Of a DNA stretch of 64,000 bases, positions 13,701 through 25,535 are shown piece by piece. Position 1 is the first letter of the stretch; each line of letters starts with the position of its first letter. Position numbers and translations under genes: made by a program. Below the pieces are notes generated by a model, which was not told where the DNA came from, ran no database searches, and worked only from the letters and a program-made list of their open reading frames with translations. Source of the DNA: Apostichopus japonicus (Eukaryota; Echinodermata; Holothuroidea; Aspidochirotida; Stichopodidae); contig NC_092563.1 in assembly GCF_037975245.1 (NCBI RefSeq), forward strand, positions 6,509,501 through 6,573,500. The letters are read 5' to 3'.

Positions 13701-16700
13701 GGGGAACTGCCAATCTGTATCGTACAGTGAGTGGTCTTTACCTTAATATATTACACAACTGCACACTGTACACAACAGAGAACATATACAGTATATATCT
13801 GCTGTGTACTGTAATGTTCATAAGTTATGTAAGTATTTAAAATTAAAAGGATCTGTCCACTGCTGGAGTCTGTTCAAAGGTACTTTCTAAGATCAGGGTA
13901 GCAAACTAATATGAATTTTACTCTACAAACAAAATTATGAAATTTTCATTGAGAGAGGGAGGGGAAGGGGGGTGGGGTTATTCTTCTTCCAAAGTCCACC
14001 ATATAATGGATGTCAGGAAGGCCAAGAAGATGCCCTTAGAAGTACATTTCATGGATAAACACTGTAATAGTGAACTCTCTTTTTATTCACCAGAATGTCG
14101 GACATCTGCTAGCAGGCTGATAATCTTAACATACTGTATATAGTTGCTATAGAAACACAATATTTGTTGTACAATTTATAAGAATGCAAAATGATTCCCT
14201 GCTGTGTGTAGACAATAGCTTCTGAAACTAGTTAAAAGTTACTTTAAATCTGAAGATTAAAGGAACAAGGTTTTACAAACTGCAGTGTCAATTTATTTTA
14301 TTTTTTGGGTACTATGTGTCTCATAAGAATAGTATATACTGTACATAGATTACCTTGAAAACTTTGGAATGCCCATACACAAGAGTGCTACCGCTATTAC
14401 AGTATATTGTTAATATTACGCAGTTGCTTAATTAAAAAAATACAGTTAGTATCTAAAATGTATAATTTAAGAAAACATTGTAGCTGCTGTAGTAGTGTCA
14501 TATTTGTTTAGAAAGTGCATCAGGGACATTGCTGCAACTTAACTAAAAAACCCAGAAAACAACCAGAATTAAAACAATAGTATGAAATGCTTCCCAAAAG
14601 GTAATGAGGGCAGTATTGAAGAGCTTAGTATGAATAGGACTCCTGATGTGTGTGACCTGATTAAATTTCACTTTGGCTTCGGCTTTGAGTACAACCTTTC
14701 TGTATGCTGCCGTGTTGGACAAATCTAACCGTAATAATAGTAATTACAGACTTCCACGTTATAGTCATTGCCTGACTTTGCAATCCGCGGTCCCCTTCAC
14801 AAGTATGCAAGGTCGGTAAGATTGACTACATAGTTTTTCGTTTCGGGAGAACAAAATGGTTTACAAGAGATATATATCACTTGGGGGTGTACTGTAGTTG
14901 GCATTTTCCAGACAAGGATATGTGGAGTGTTTTTGTGAGACGAATATTGGCAGACCCTCACTGGATTTGCATCTGAATTGGGTCAAAGTTTTTGACGATG
15001 TTGCAAACTTGTCATTTTTAGGGTTGATCGTTGACCTCCCTATTGTCTATGTGTACTTGTAACAGCTGCAGTTCAGTAAACCCCACTCTGTGGTATCTGT
15101 TAACCCTTGACCAAGCTGTTGTATTACCGACACAAAGCCTATTAATTGGAGTGACAGACAGGTACTATACAATTTAGAAGATGTCCATCAGCCCGAAATC
15201 TATTATCTCTATCCAGTGGGGTTACAAATCCGTAGAGCTAAGTTTTGTACTGTAAAATAACCCCTTAAAGATTATTATTGATGGCTGTATACAGGAAATT
15301 CCATCTGTGAGATAATCCTATAAGTAAATATACCTACCTCCTTTGAAAGCACAAATGATGACTAAAGAGTTACATTCCCTACGGCTGATAGTTTCAGTAA
15401 CTTATCACTGTGATCAAAATATATATATCTAACAATTTAGTGATTGTCTTTGTATTTCTCTCAAGACCGTTTCTCTTTTCTTTTCTTTCTTTGGAGATTA
15501 AATTTAGAAATAAACCTGTTTTCTGTAATTTCTACTACAGTAAGCTGTATTAAAACTAATGGCATAGTTCCATGCAAGATATTTTAACAGAATTTTTTTT
15601 GTTCAAATGGATGCTTGTGTTTTTGTTTTTTTTGTTTTGTTTTCATATGAACCATATTTGAATTATTCCTGTTGCCAAAATTGACTCTAAATATTACCTT
15701 TGAACTATATGCACTGTAAGCATTTGTTTGGCTGAAATACAAAACTCATCCTTGTTGCCAACTTTTGGTCCAAAAGGGCAGACATATAAACCAATAAAAA
15801 GTGTTACAGACTGACAGACAGACAGAAATAGCAACAGACATGTAGATGCATGGCTATGACATACTGTACAGTAGGGTCTCATTGGTTTGAAATGGCATTG
15901 GCCTAAAAAATGCAGAAAACTGCTGTGTCATTCCCATCTGAAGAACAAATTCATGAATCAGCAGGCCTAAACACTGCAAACAGAAGTAAGGTGGAAATAT
16001 TGACATAACCTTCAGCAAGGCAAGCTACAGCCTCTGAACAGCACGCACAGGTCTAATGAGTGAAGCATACAATACTAAGGAAAGACAAATAAATATGTAT
16101 TTCAGTCCTGTCCCCATACACTCATTCCACCCTTCTATCTCTCCCCCACCCACCCCTTATATCTCTCTCCCACCCCCTTATATCTATCCCAACCCCCTTA
16201 TATCTATCCCCACCCCCTTATATCTCTTCCCACCCCATTATATCTCTCCCCACCCTCTTTTCTATATCTCTATATCTCTTCCCAACATCCTTCTATCTCC
16301 CCCACCCCCTTCTATCTCTCCCCAACCCACTCCAGAGCTGCTTGGTCTTGATCTTGTAGGTTTGTTGTCATGTCGTAAATTTAGCAATTTATATCTAAAT
16401 TTTAGCTGTTGTACGTAGTCCTCCTTGGCTGAAGATTATGTCAACATTTTCAAGCTACTTTTGTAGCAAATTAAGCAATTCCTAACATACAGTACAGTAC
16501 AGTACTGTACGGAACTGTACAGTACAAGGAAATATAATGCTAGGCAAATACGGATTAAAACAGCTGCCAAGATACTGTAAGTCCTACCCAGGCTCTAAGT
16601 ACTCACATGAATGAATAGGCTTGGGTGAGTGCATCTACTGTACAGTGATATTAGCTATATATGTGTCCTCCTTACATTGTACATACAGTAAATGCCAAAT

Positions 16701-18040
16701 CTTGAGCATGTGATCTGGAGGTGACCCTTGTACTTCCTGTTCGGAATGCGTGTATTATAATTACTCTGAGATCCTGTGGGAGAGCAACCCCTTCCCTTGT
16801 CCCTGTCACACCTAGTCCCAGCGAAAACCAAAACCAACTTTCGTGTACAGTAGGAATAACTTGTACGATATGTTGCCCCTACTCACACTCACCCCACCTC
16901 CCCCCCCCCCCCCAACAAAAATGGTTACAGCAAAATTGTAGTTCACTGCACACTTAAGACTTAAGTACAGTATATAGCAGATTTAACTGTACTGTGGACT
17001 AAATTGCTACAGTAATTCCCATGTTTCTAGACAACTGGTTGTCAGTAAAGCCGACCCAGCCCTCAACTACTGTATGTACAGTAGAACACTGTGTTCTAAG
17101 ACACTGGACTGGACACCATAATACATACAGTACTATTTATTGTGTTGGTGACATTGACTGACAGGGACAGGTGTTTCATTTAGAAGCACAAACACCACAC
17201 TGTTAATGTACATTAATTCAACTGTACATTCCAAAAGGCTTTCCCATAGGCAAAGTTTGGAATTGATATACACTAGCCCAGAATCCAATTAATTTAGCAA
17301 TTCCTAACATGCAGTACTGTACAGTAGCAGGAAATATAAATTCAGTGACACCTTTAAATGTCTCATGTTTCATTTAACCCTCAAAATATGTAAAGCTATT
17401 CATTGCTAATGACTGAATCGCCTAAAGTATTGCAGCACACAGACCTGTCGAGTGACCGCCTGCAAAAGGGCTGCGGAAAAGTATTCAATGACATGTTGAC
17501 AATGCGTAACAATTCTGTTAAGCTAATATAGTGTTACTACATAAATGTTTACAAAATGATGTTGCATTTCATCCTGCTAACAGCACAAAGTAAATGTGTA
17601 CTAAGAATACGAAGTGGCACTACAGGATATGTGCTACAATTAGGTCTGTACCATCACTTTGTACAAAATGACAAACTCATTAACCATACCCTGGTCAGCT
17701 TTATACCACGTTACACACATCAGTTGAAAAATGACACCCGCACCGCACCCCTCTCCTTTGGTTCCCAATCAAACAAAATTCATTTCCTGCCTCCAGTTGC
17801 CTCCGTGGGCACGACAAACTTACCAGTCATTGAGAGAAGGGCACAGAGTACCCATATGATCAGACTCATCCCGACGCTGCCAGCCTCTCGTAAGATACCC
17901 TTCGGCGAGACGAAGATACCGGACCCTACCATGGAACCGACGATCAGAGCGACACCACTGATAAGACTGACCTGCCTCTTGAGCACCACACCAGAGCCCT
18001 GGCTGGCTGTTTCACCGCCCTCGTTCTTGTCCCCGGCCAT
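4621..18040 (-). CDS. Gene 1: b(0,+)-type amino acid transporter-like protein, 5' four coding exons (partial, runs off the left edge)
   Basis: This is a paralogue of gene 2 and a predicted plasma-membrane amino acid exchanger of the SLC7 light-chain family. Exons 18040-17824, 12453-12187, 7349-7224 and 4726-4621 join to 716 nt (238 codons plus 2 nt). GSGIF is at residues 39-43 and SGGEY near 88-92. A loop cysteine at residue 144 (GDCADD) is positioned to bond the heavy chain. All borders are GT-AG with phases 1, 1, 1, 2, the same as in gene 2. The start has context CAAGATGG and an in-frame TGA 21 nt upstream. The fifth exon (expected NxLNFxTEEL) was not found in 1-4620, so intron 4 exceeds 4.6 kb and the rest is presumably outside the window. 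Truncation of the gene in the genome cannot be excluded from this window. Confidence 0.9.
4727..7223. other. Gene 1 intron 3
   Basis: This intron carries the 96-bp tandem repeat at about 5401-5785, a poly-G run near 6019-6034, a (CTGT)n microsatellite near 6602-6622 and C-rich runs near 6965 and 7120. Nothing coding was recognised. Confidence 0.6.
5401..5785 (+). repeat. 96-bp tandem repeat, about four copies
   Basis: The block CACCAGTGTCCTATGTGTGC recurs near 5445, 5541, 5637 and 5733, giving a period of 96 bp. The copies are nearly identical, so the array is young. An open frame across the first copies (96 is divisible by 3) is not taken as a gene. Confidence 0.92.
7224..7349 (-). CDS. Gene 1 coding exon 3
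   Basis: This 126-nt exon encodes [20 protein letters not shown] and a membrane span ending [10 protein letters not shown]. The family core V-Q-x-x-F-T-A-x-K-L is present. The acceptor is CCAACAG, the donor GTAAGT, phase 1 to phase 1. Confidence 0.92.
7818..7915. repeat. Short AT-rich tandem repeat (TACATATTTAG)
   Basis: About nine copies of an 11-15 bp unit TACATATTTAG with CATATATT variants lie head to tail. Confidence 0.8.
8228..8443 (+). pseudogene. Possible fragment of a repeat-family coding exon (FTxxSWQT ... GYHLSCYQ)
   Basis: The open frame encodes [19 protein letters not shown], later [17 protein letters not shown]. The pairing of an FT-x-x-SW-x-T block with a GYH-x-x-CY block recalls an uncharacterised, highly repeated invertebrate protein family, as remembered and not searched. 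The frame stops soon after the CY block. Possible remnants (SAPKKR, then SLAQQKL in another frame) follow a TTGCAG site at about 9226, suggesting a decayed two-exon copy. Confidence 0.3.
9379..9662 (+). repeat. 15-bp satellite, unit AGTATCATGAGTACA (left block)
   Basis: About 19 copies of a 15-bp unit occur, with variant units (GAGTTC, GAGTATAAGA, GGGTAC, CACCATTGC) recurring in a fixed order. Because the unit length is a multiple of three, frames stay open as EYKYH, MSTSI and, on the minus strand, MILVL. These are not treated as proteins. Confidence 0.95.
9672..10492. mobile_element. Foldback-type element with termini made of TTCGCCCAAC repeats
   Basis: The left end reads CACTTCGCCCAACAACCATT and continues with CATTTCGCCCAACC modules to about 9762. 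The right end (10318-10492) carries the reverse complement modules (GGTTGGGCGAAATG), finishing in GGGCGAAGTG. The inverted ends match over at least 45 bp at the tip, then continue as tandem modules of unequal number. The about 555-bp centre has no recognised gene. The element splits one 15-bp satellite into two blocks. No clear target-site duplication was seen, possibly because the target is itself repetitive. Confidence 0.75.
10500..10775 (+). repeat. 15-bp satellite, unit AGTATCATGAGTACA (right block)
   Basis: This is the same unit, same orientation and the same variant order (GAGTTC, GAGTATAAGA, GGGTAC) as the block at 9379-9662, resuming immediately after the foldback element. Copies become diverged towards 10775. 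Confidence 0.93.
12187..12453 (-). CDS. Gene 1 coding exon 2
   Basis: This 267-nt exon encodes [19 protein letters not shown] through membrane segment 4 and the loop [11 protein letters not shown]. The acceptor is ATCAACAG after a CT-rich tract; the donor is GTAAGT, phase 1 to phase 1. Together with exon 1 it gives 484 nt, exactly the total of gene 2 exons 1 and 2. Confidence 0.93.
12576..12745 (+). repeat. Purine-rich minisatellite GGGGTCACGAG/GGGGACAC
   Basis: Head-to-tail variants of an 11-bp unit (GGGGTCACGAG, GAGTCACGAGA, GGGGACAC) occur, about 15 copies. Open frames across it are low complexity. Confidence 0.88.
12823..12957 (+). repeat. Two-copy tandem duplication, about 75-bp period
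   Basis: The block GCATGGTGCTGCCAGTTTCA, followed by ACAACACTCAACATTGATCT, occurs twice with almost no difference, starting near 12831 and 12907. Confidence 0.9.
16126..16335 (+). repeat. C/T-rich minisatellite CCCACCCCCTTATATCTCT
   Basis: About nine copies of a roughly 20-bp unit alternate TTATATCTCTCC with CACCCCC. The open frame through it (poly Pro/Ile/Ser/Leu) is not considered coding. Confidence 0.88.
17824..18040 (-). CDS. Gene 1 coding exon 1
   Basis: This 217-nt exon encodes a Gly/Glu-rich N-terminus, then [16 protein letters not shown] and the first membrane span with [10 protein letters not shown]. The donor is GTAAGT, phase 1. It is closely related to gene 2 exon 1. Confidence 0.93.
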
Positions 18041-18069
18041 CTTGATATTAAATCGGTCGATTCAGGAAT
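18041..18069 (-). other. Gene 1 probable 5'UTR part of coding exon 1
   Basis: A CT-rich tract and a CTGCACAG acceptor on the minus strand end 29 nt before the ATG, and the short leader contains an in-frame TGA. This parallels gene 2 and suggests a spliced non-coding first exon upstream, not located. Confidence 0.4.
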
Positions 18070-21000
18070 CTGTGCAGTATCAATGAAGAGAAGGAGAAAT
18101 AAATACAAATACAGTAGGAACGAATCGGGGATACACCGGCTGGAAACGGTTCCTCTACAAATTCCCGGCCAGACCGGATTTTTGCCAAGAAGAAACGACG
18201 TCGGACTAGATAATGTTACAGAAGAAAACCTCTCTTCCTTTTACGACAAAGATGGGGGAAATATGCTCACGATGTATTAAAGAAAGCAAATTTGGATTTA
18301 CTGTACATTCATGTACATCGGAAAAAGATACTCAACGACCACATAATTTAAGTTATCACCGACATCATCATAAGAGATAATTCTCGGCAGATATCGAAAA
18401 AAAATCTGGGCGGCTTTTTTTGTAGATCCAGTCGGAACTGGATGATTCTAGTCCGGCCCAACCTGAAACTGGGTGCACGCCTAGACTGAATACTGCATTG
18501 GGTGGAAGAAAACTGATTTACTGTAGTTATTCAGTCTTCAATTCTGGAATTATATATGGGCAACATATCTGCTTCATGAACAGTTATCCCTATAAGTATG
18601 CCAGAACTTTTTGCTTTTGAGCTTAAAAAAACAAATCTCAACCCAGTGAATTACAGTATGACTTCCGTCTGACATACGACCATCCCACTGGGTTGACCAG
18701 TTACTCCACTGAGTAGACAATACCAGTATTGCAGCTAAACATTCTTTGATATGATTGAACTATATTAAGTCATGTATTAAGTTTCACCCCTTAAACTAAC
18801 CTAAACCTTCAAAAGCCCTGTTGCGAAGACAATCTGCCAACTTTCTCAACCACCACCAACTGTGGACCTGTAAAGTTGTTATAAAGGCGACTCTTAGCTT
18901 TTATAACATCCTCTTTTTACATCAATTTGGTCTCCTAATATGCCACAATGTTAGCAAAACTATACCGAAGGTCTACCGTGTGTACTATACATGGGTAACT
19001 TACTACCGTATATAGTATATCACAGGGGCTTTCACACCCATGCAATCACTCTTCCCTGGTGTACAAAAGGCATTCATAATGTCCAGTAACCTAACCTCAT
19101 GATAACGTGCCCCGCGCACGAACAATGTTTTTTCTGAATAATTTAGCAGCAAAATTTGATAAAAACAGATGAATATCGATGGCTAATTCCCTATTAAGGG
19201 ATGCTCAGTTAGTCAGTTGTAATCCTATCATTACAATACTTCAAGTCATATATCCAGCTGTTTGTGGACCCAATTAAAACCTAACCAGAATTTATAGGCA
19301 CTGGTTCACTTTTCCATGGTTACCAAGGTAATCCAGCTGAGAATGACCTGACCATCTGTACTGAACTTTTGACCTCTCACTCATCATGTTGTCAGCTTTG
19401 TGTCAAAGTGTCACGCAGGAGGAAAGCTTAACAGGAGGACTTCATACTGTATACAAATAGCTGATTCAATTGCACATAGTACATACATGTACATATTGTC
19501 TCAGGTCATTTGTATGGCCTGCAGATTTTGGCAAGCTAAAAAATTGTTTGAAAGAATGGTAATATCCTAATTATTATAGTCTCCAAATTATTTCCCTGAT
19601 CATTGAGGATTGTAACTTCCATTATAGCCTGTCTCGTTGAGCAGCAAGGCTTCGAGGAAATGGAAACTAATATTGGCATTTGTTAACAGTTTGAACATCA
19701 GTTCAAAAGTTCCATGCTATAATTTTATTGTATTATAAGTCTGTACATTTCATAATTTGTATAATTTGTTGACATTTGAACACGAGGTCACAAGTTCCAT
19801 GATTGTCTTCCTATATAATATACTTAAGTTCACAATAGATTGACAGTACATTGTACATATTGATGCTGGTATAAAAGTTGATTACAAATTTGCATAAATT
19901 CATAACTTGCATTGTTTGCAAATTTATATGACAATGAAACAATTAAAATATCAAAGATTCTTAGACTGTGCAATGTACAAACACGGCTGCGAATCTGTTG
20001 ATCTGTCTGGCAGTTCCGCCATCTGGTGTGTTTTTTTTTTTGGCAACATACTGTATATCAAAGTTCTAGACACATTGTTCTCTAAGCAATTTGAAGACAC
20101 ATCTCTTCCATCAAGCTTTTCCCGATTCATAGATTTCTTTCGTGTGTGTCCTCTTGTTCTTGTGCGCTCTGAGTTCTTCCAAGATTTTGCGCCTCACAAG
20201 TACCACTTATTATTATTTTTATTAAGCACTATGTTATTCAACGTCCTTCAGCATTTACAACTTCCGTAAACATGTACAGTACTCCATGACTGATCTTTAT
20301 GGAAAAATTTTTGCCTTGAAGACCCTCCCTTAGAAAGTATCAAGGACACGAAATACTTGTAAAGCCATTGCTCTGGAATGCTATGTACATAATATAGTAT
20401 GAAGCATACTATGCATTTCAACACAGAACGAAGGCAAACTCTACAGTGCTGTTAACTCATCCTTACTCATTTATCCATTAATGGAGTCACTGAAGCAAAT
20501 AGAGGAGTGGAAGTTGATTTCAAACAAGACATGCAGGGTAGCATTTTTGTGACGGTACCATGTTTTATTTTTGATTAGGCAGCCAAAGTTTTTTGCTCCT
20601 GTGGAGAAATTTCAGAAAGTCAGCACTATTTTTAGGAAGCAGTGACGTTGACGATATTCTATGTCATTTGTGCCACATTACGAAATTGAAAACTATATAA
20701 TAACGGTCCTAATTTTGCAGTGATAAATTAATATGAGGCATGCTCATTAAAACGATGTTATCTTTAAACGAAAATGATTTTTTTTATATGCCGATTTTTA
20801 TGGGCGGGGTGTGGGGGTGGGTGGAATTAATCATCACAGGTATATCTATGACATACAGTACAGTATGCAAATGATAATCTCTGGTGGTTAATTGGTTTGT
20901 TTCTATATTAATTCTTTTCGAGAGTGCCTTCACACCACTCCCCAAATTTTAGAGTTAATCTACGGACCAGTGAATGGCTATTTCCCCTTTAAGGCATCTC

Positions 21001-22496
21001 CACTATATAGTTATTGGAAAGTGTATATAAACATTTTCTGAATCTCATTCTGTGAGCCCCATCAGCTTCCAAGAACAGCTACAGAAATCTACATCATTTA
21101 CTATTTCTTACAAACCACAAAAACCGATAAATCTGCCTGTAACCTCACATGTGAAATCCAGGATCAATAGTAAACTTGTTACAAGTGCAATTACCCAGAC
21201 AACTCTCCGCACTTCATTGAAGGCTGTATGTCTGATGCTATGCGTTCAATGGATGATAAAAATACTATGTACATACTGTAGCTTTTTAAGGTTAAAAGTT
21301 CAACCCTTACCTTGCAGCTGAGTTTTTTTTTGTTTTTTTTTAATTATCAAAATATAGACAGAATAGTTCACTATTTTGGAAGTAGAAAGTTTAAACAAAT
21401 ATTTACTTCTCCCAATTTGAAGTAACTTGGTGGTTCAATTGGAAAAAGCACAAACTTTGTAATTTCATCAAATTTTAACAAACTTTTCAGTGTTAGGATT
21501 TGACCAATACATTATGAAACTTGCAAGAATATGATAATGCATGATTGTACTACTGATCTTCCTTGATAGGCCAAGCACTATAATTCCTCAGTAAAGTATC
21601 CTAGTACAAACCAACCTGTTAATACAACAAAGAAGGACAGCAAATCCTTTCTCATTTGGGACATAATTACCGTATTTACATTTTGGCAAAGTTCGGTCTT
21701 TGCAGCAATTTTACCGGACCAAACTTCACGTAAGTGAATAATGACAGGTGTTAAGAACAATTATCTTTCAGAGTTGTAAAATTTATGTTTCCAATCTCTT
21801 CAAAATTTGAATTTGGAACAATAGCCAATCCTCGGTCAAAATGATATCACTGAAGAATCAAAAACACATTTTTTTTTTGGGGTCAATGTTTGGATCTAAA
21901 ACGTCAAAATGTGACAACTTCGGTCGACCAGCTATTTACATCTTGAAAGAGGCACATACTGTAGGAATGGGTGCAAGTATCACCAAAACATTAAAGTGGC
22001 CATGACACGAAAATTTCAACGTCCAATCTTTTGGGGATCCGTGGCACTGTGACTGTTTAAAATAAATCTCTGTGAGATCTAAACACCTAAAATGGTTTTC
22101 CTGGAATAAGAATAAGAAATATTTTTGCCATTACAAACTGCCACCCAGCATTTTCCAGAAATAAATTGGGGCACTGACATTTTTCATAAGAAGGTGTAAC
22201 CAATCCCTTCTGAAGCTAATTTCATACGGTAGCTTATTACTACATAATAGGGCAATGGATGGGGTGTTAATTTTGATGATACAGCAAAAACTCTTCGTCT
22301 ATATTGCGACTTCATTGTAGGCCTAACGCTTATACTAGTACTTCTAGTACTAGTGCTTGGCCGCGCTTCCTCCAAAGCATGGCCACTTGTCCCACTGGAG
22401 GTTTTCTGTTCCCTGATCTGGTCTTCAGAGTTTTTAATGTGGGGTACTTGCTAGGAAGAACGACTCATTTATGTCGACCTGTGAAGCCCATTTGTT

Positions 22497-22877
22497 TTAT
22501 TTCAGTAGAAAGGAGGGATCATAGTCTGCTTCCGTGAAGTGTTCGCTACATATGGGAGCTGTACTGGGTAGATCAGTGATATCAGCGCTGGTGTTCTGCA
22601 ATAATTTGGTAATAATTGCTGTGTTTTTCTCGTCCTTGGTCCATCGATGAAGGCCAATCGCATGAGGTATGACATTACCGCAGCCCCAACAACCCGACCG
22701 GGCGGCAATTTTCTCGGATATTTTACATAGGTTGTAAAAAAAACTTGAAAGTTTTAACGAAGTAGCGTAATAGAGTGGTTGTTCTCTCAGTGTAAATGTG
22801 CGTGTATGTGTGACGGTATGATCGTCGCTTGGCACTTGTCTACTTGACGTCATTGTTGTCTTGTTTTGAAATCTCAC
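22497..22877 (-). pseudogene. THAP-type zinc-finger fragment
   Basis: The 126-aa minus-strand frame ends in a block resembling a THAP domain, the C2CH zinc-binding DNA-binding module of THAP proteins and P-element-type transposases. It has CWGC, then 43 residues, then CSEH followed by F, fitting C-x(2,4)-C-x(35-53)-C-x2-H. HRWTKDEKN sits where many THAP domains have FHRFPKD. The frame stops about ten residues after the CSEHF block, and nothing downstream looks like the rest of a THAP protein. It may be a single exon of a larger gene, or a relic of a THAP-containing transposon or gene. The upstream half of the frame looks unrelated to the domain, so the true start is uncertain. Confidence 0.5.
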
Positions 22878-23479
22878 TTTTCAGAGGTCTGCTTACGGAT
22901 GCGACATTTAAAATATTAATTTCTAATTAGTCCTTGAGGTTTATACATGTGATGAGAATAGTTTTGAAAATAGATTTTCTCATATATATTCAGAGGAGAT
23001 TACTCTGGATTAATTGCATTTTACATGTCATGGCCTTAATGTGATTAACAGTGTTGAGATGCCTTAGTTTGATGCGTAATTTTTAACCAAAAATGGATTA
23101 TCCAACATAGAAATTTCGCATTTCGTCAGTTCTGTTCTTTCTCTTCTAGTCTCGAAACGTACAGCTGCCACAGTAAGGTAATGGATACTTCTGTTGCTAG
23201 GAAACAGCCATTGTTCATTAACTACAATGCTCATCACAATTCCTTACTGAAAGCAATACACAGCTTTGAGAGTGAACTATCCTCAGCTTCCTGCCCTGGT
23301 CATAATAGGTCTGTACAAATCAGTCCAGCACATGTGCTGTTAAGGCACCACAACAATGTCCATAGTGTAAACAAAGGAAGAACAGGTCACGTTCCAAGCT
23401 AAGTAACAATAGGCTGAGGTCAAGGGTATTGTTTGATTGGAGTAAGTTGTAATAATACCTGATCACACTGTAAGACCAA

Positions 23480-23507
23480 CCATGGAGCTATGTTTATAGC
23501 TCCATGG
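23480..23507. repeat. Perfect 12-bp hairpin CCATGGAGCTAT
   Basis: CCATGGAGCTAT, a 4-base loop (GTTT), then ATAGCTCCATGG form a perfect inverted repeat. It is flanked on both sides by GACCAAC-type sequence. Confidence 0.85.
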
Positions 23508-24874
23508 ACCAACCGAATACAGCCGTGGTGTAGATCTGGCAGTTCGTGTACATTCAAAAGATGTGGTATAAAATGATCTAACCTACAGTACTTAACTACA
23601 GTAGTTGTGCACTAAGTACCAACTGAAATATACTACATGTGTCACAGAACTTACCCATGGGAGCTGGTTCATTTTTTGTAGAGCTCTGTGTCAATTTCTC
23701 ACTGTCACGCAAATTCTTGAGCACAAGTTATATCCTTCTTAGCATTCACAATCAACACTGTACATACTGTAAGGTATGCCAAAGGGGAAGTGAAACTTCT
23801 CAAAACAAATATTGACATTTTGTCTACACATACAACAACTTTCACTATTAGTTCTGTGGGTCAGGTACTACCGACCTATTGTAGGCCTAGCATAAGTCTT
23901 AGTAAAATCATTCATTAATTTAGTTGTTTGCAGGTTTTAATATGATGAATAATTAAAGAGGCTTGAGACTAACAAGGCCTTTTCAAAGATTTTTTATGAC
24001 ACAACTGCTACAAGGTACAGTTATTAAACAATGTATGTGGTTCAATTCTGCATTGCAGTAGATAGTTATAGTACATCTTAAAGCCTTCTCCACTTCTGTG
24101 GCAGACTGCAAGTACAGCAACCTTCAAATTCGTCAGTATACTTTAGTCTACTCACAAGCCCTCCCCCCCCCCCAAAAAAAAACTAATAAAAAAACTTACT
24201 GTTTAATATACGAACAAAGAATCAAACAAACAAAATATTCAGTTTCAAATTATCTTATCACCACCATCACCAAATAATGAGACACTTCACAGTGATTCCA
24301 TTTTGACAGCTATTAAAGAAGATAGCAACCACTTCACATGTATTATTATTCTTATAGGTATATCATATACTATTATGTAAACCCTTCTGATCGACAATGT
24401 AAATTTGCTTAACCTCTAAATGTTGATCAGAGTGCATACCATTAGACTACACTGACTGTACCTGCTGTTTGATCAAATCTGAATCGCAAAGGTTATATTA
24501 CACTTTGGGAACTTTATATCTTGTGGGTATTATTTTTCTTTCATATCTTTTCCATTATACGTTTAAAAATTTAATATAAATTAAATTAAATTCTTAGCCA
24601 CAATGAAAAACCACAGGTTTAATGAAAATTTGCTAAATTATCAACAGTGCATAGTAACATGTTATCTCTTTTGCAGACTGCAATAAATATTGATTTGACC
24701 AAATCTAAACAAAATTTAATACAATTGCAAATTGCACCTTGTAGGAGAAACGTATATTAGCTATATTACCAACATCAGCTGTTGTTAACTTTGATCAGAG
24801 ACCATGTAATAATTTTTCTTGCCTTTGATTTGTTAACACTAAACAGTATAAAGAAAAGAAACAGGCCTTACAGA

Positions 24875-25234
24875 CATAGGCGTAGGAGCCCACTTTGATT
24901 TTGGGGGGCTGTAACGACTTGCCCAAAAAATATACCAAAATTTTTCGCGCGCACCGCACTCGTTCAACATCTTTATGTGCATATCAAATAGGCATGTACG
25001 GTTATTACATCGCATGCCAATTACGTACACAATCATTAGCCGTGGTATTACCCTTCCATATTGATTATCATTTTTGGGGAAGTCGTTACAATAATAATAA
25101 TAATAATAATCATATAAGTTTAACCATTGAAAAACACATTGCAATTTATTTTTCTTGCCCGAAAAAAATTCTCAGCATATTGCCCGAATTTTCACAAAAA
25201 TATTTGGTTGGAGGGGCTGCCTCCTATGCCTATG
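24875..25234. mobile_element. Non-autonomous hAT-type MITE, 360 bp
   Basis: The ends CATAGGCGTAGGAGCC and, as reverse complement, CATAGGCATAGGAGGC form terminal inverted repeats. They are bordered by CTTACAGA and CTTAAAGA, an 8-bp target duplication with one mismatch. The interior shares long blocks with the element at 41419-41645. There is no transposase. Confidence 0.75.
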
Positions 25235-25369
25235 CTTAAAGACACAAATAATGTACCAATGTTCAAGATAAATAGAGCAGTACTCATTGTACTGTAATGT
25301 AGGACTTGGACACGTAGTTAATAGCAACACGTAGTACTTACAAAATATTAATTAATCCGGTTGTTATGT

Positions 25370-25535
25370 TATTCTTTTTCTTGTTTTTGTTTAGCCATCT
25401 CTTTTTCTCTTGGTCACTAGCTTTGATAAACATTCATGTTTTTTCTAGTGCTCATCATATGTGTCATTATATCAGTTTCTTAACATTTTGTCATGTACTA
25501 CTGTAAATCATATGAATAAAAAATTTGAATTGAAC
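25370..25535 (+). mobile_element. Possible non-LTR retroelement 3' end
   Basis: A TTTTTCTTG-rich stretch ends in AATAAAAAATTTGAATTGAA, resembling the poly(A)-signal and TTGAA tail of LINE-type elements. There is no coding part, so the call is tentative. Confidence 0.25.

Larger units (their letters stand above)
12454..17823. other. Gene 1 intron 1
   Basis: This long AT-rich intron holds a GGGGTCACGAG array (12576-12745), a 75-bp duplication (12823-12957), a C/T-rich array (16126-16335) and many TACTGTA/TACAGTA words. The stretch 13000-16100 has only small unrecognised open frames and short microsatellites (CATCAT near 13360, a GACA run near 15820). Confidence 0.6.

Noticed and set aside
16056-16418. 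120-aa ORF rich in Pro, Ile and Ser
   Set aside because: It is a translation of a C/T-rich tandem array.
17556-18086. 176-aa plus-strand ORF across gene 1 exon 1
   Set aside because: It is antisense to a well-supported coding exon and has no recognisable domain.
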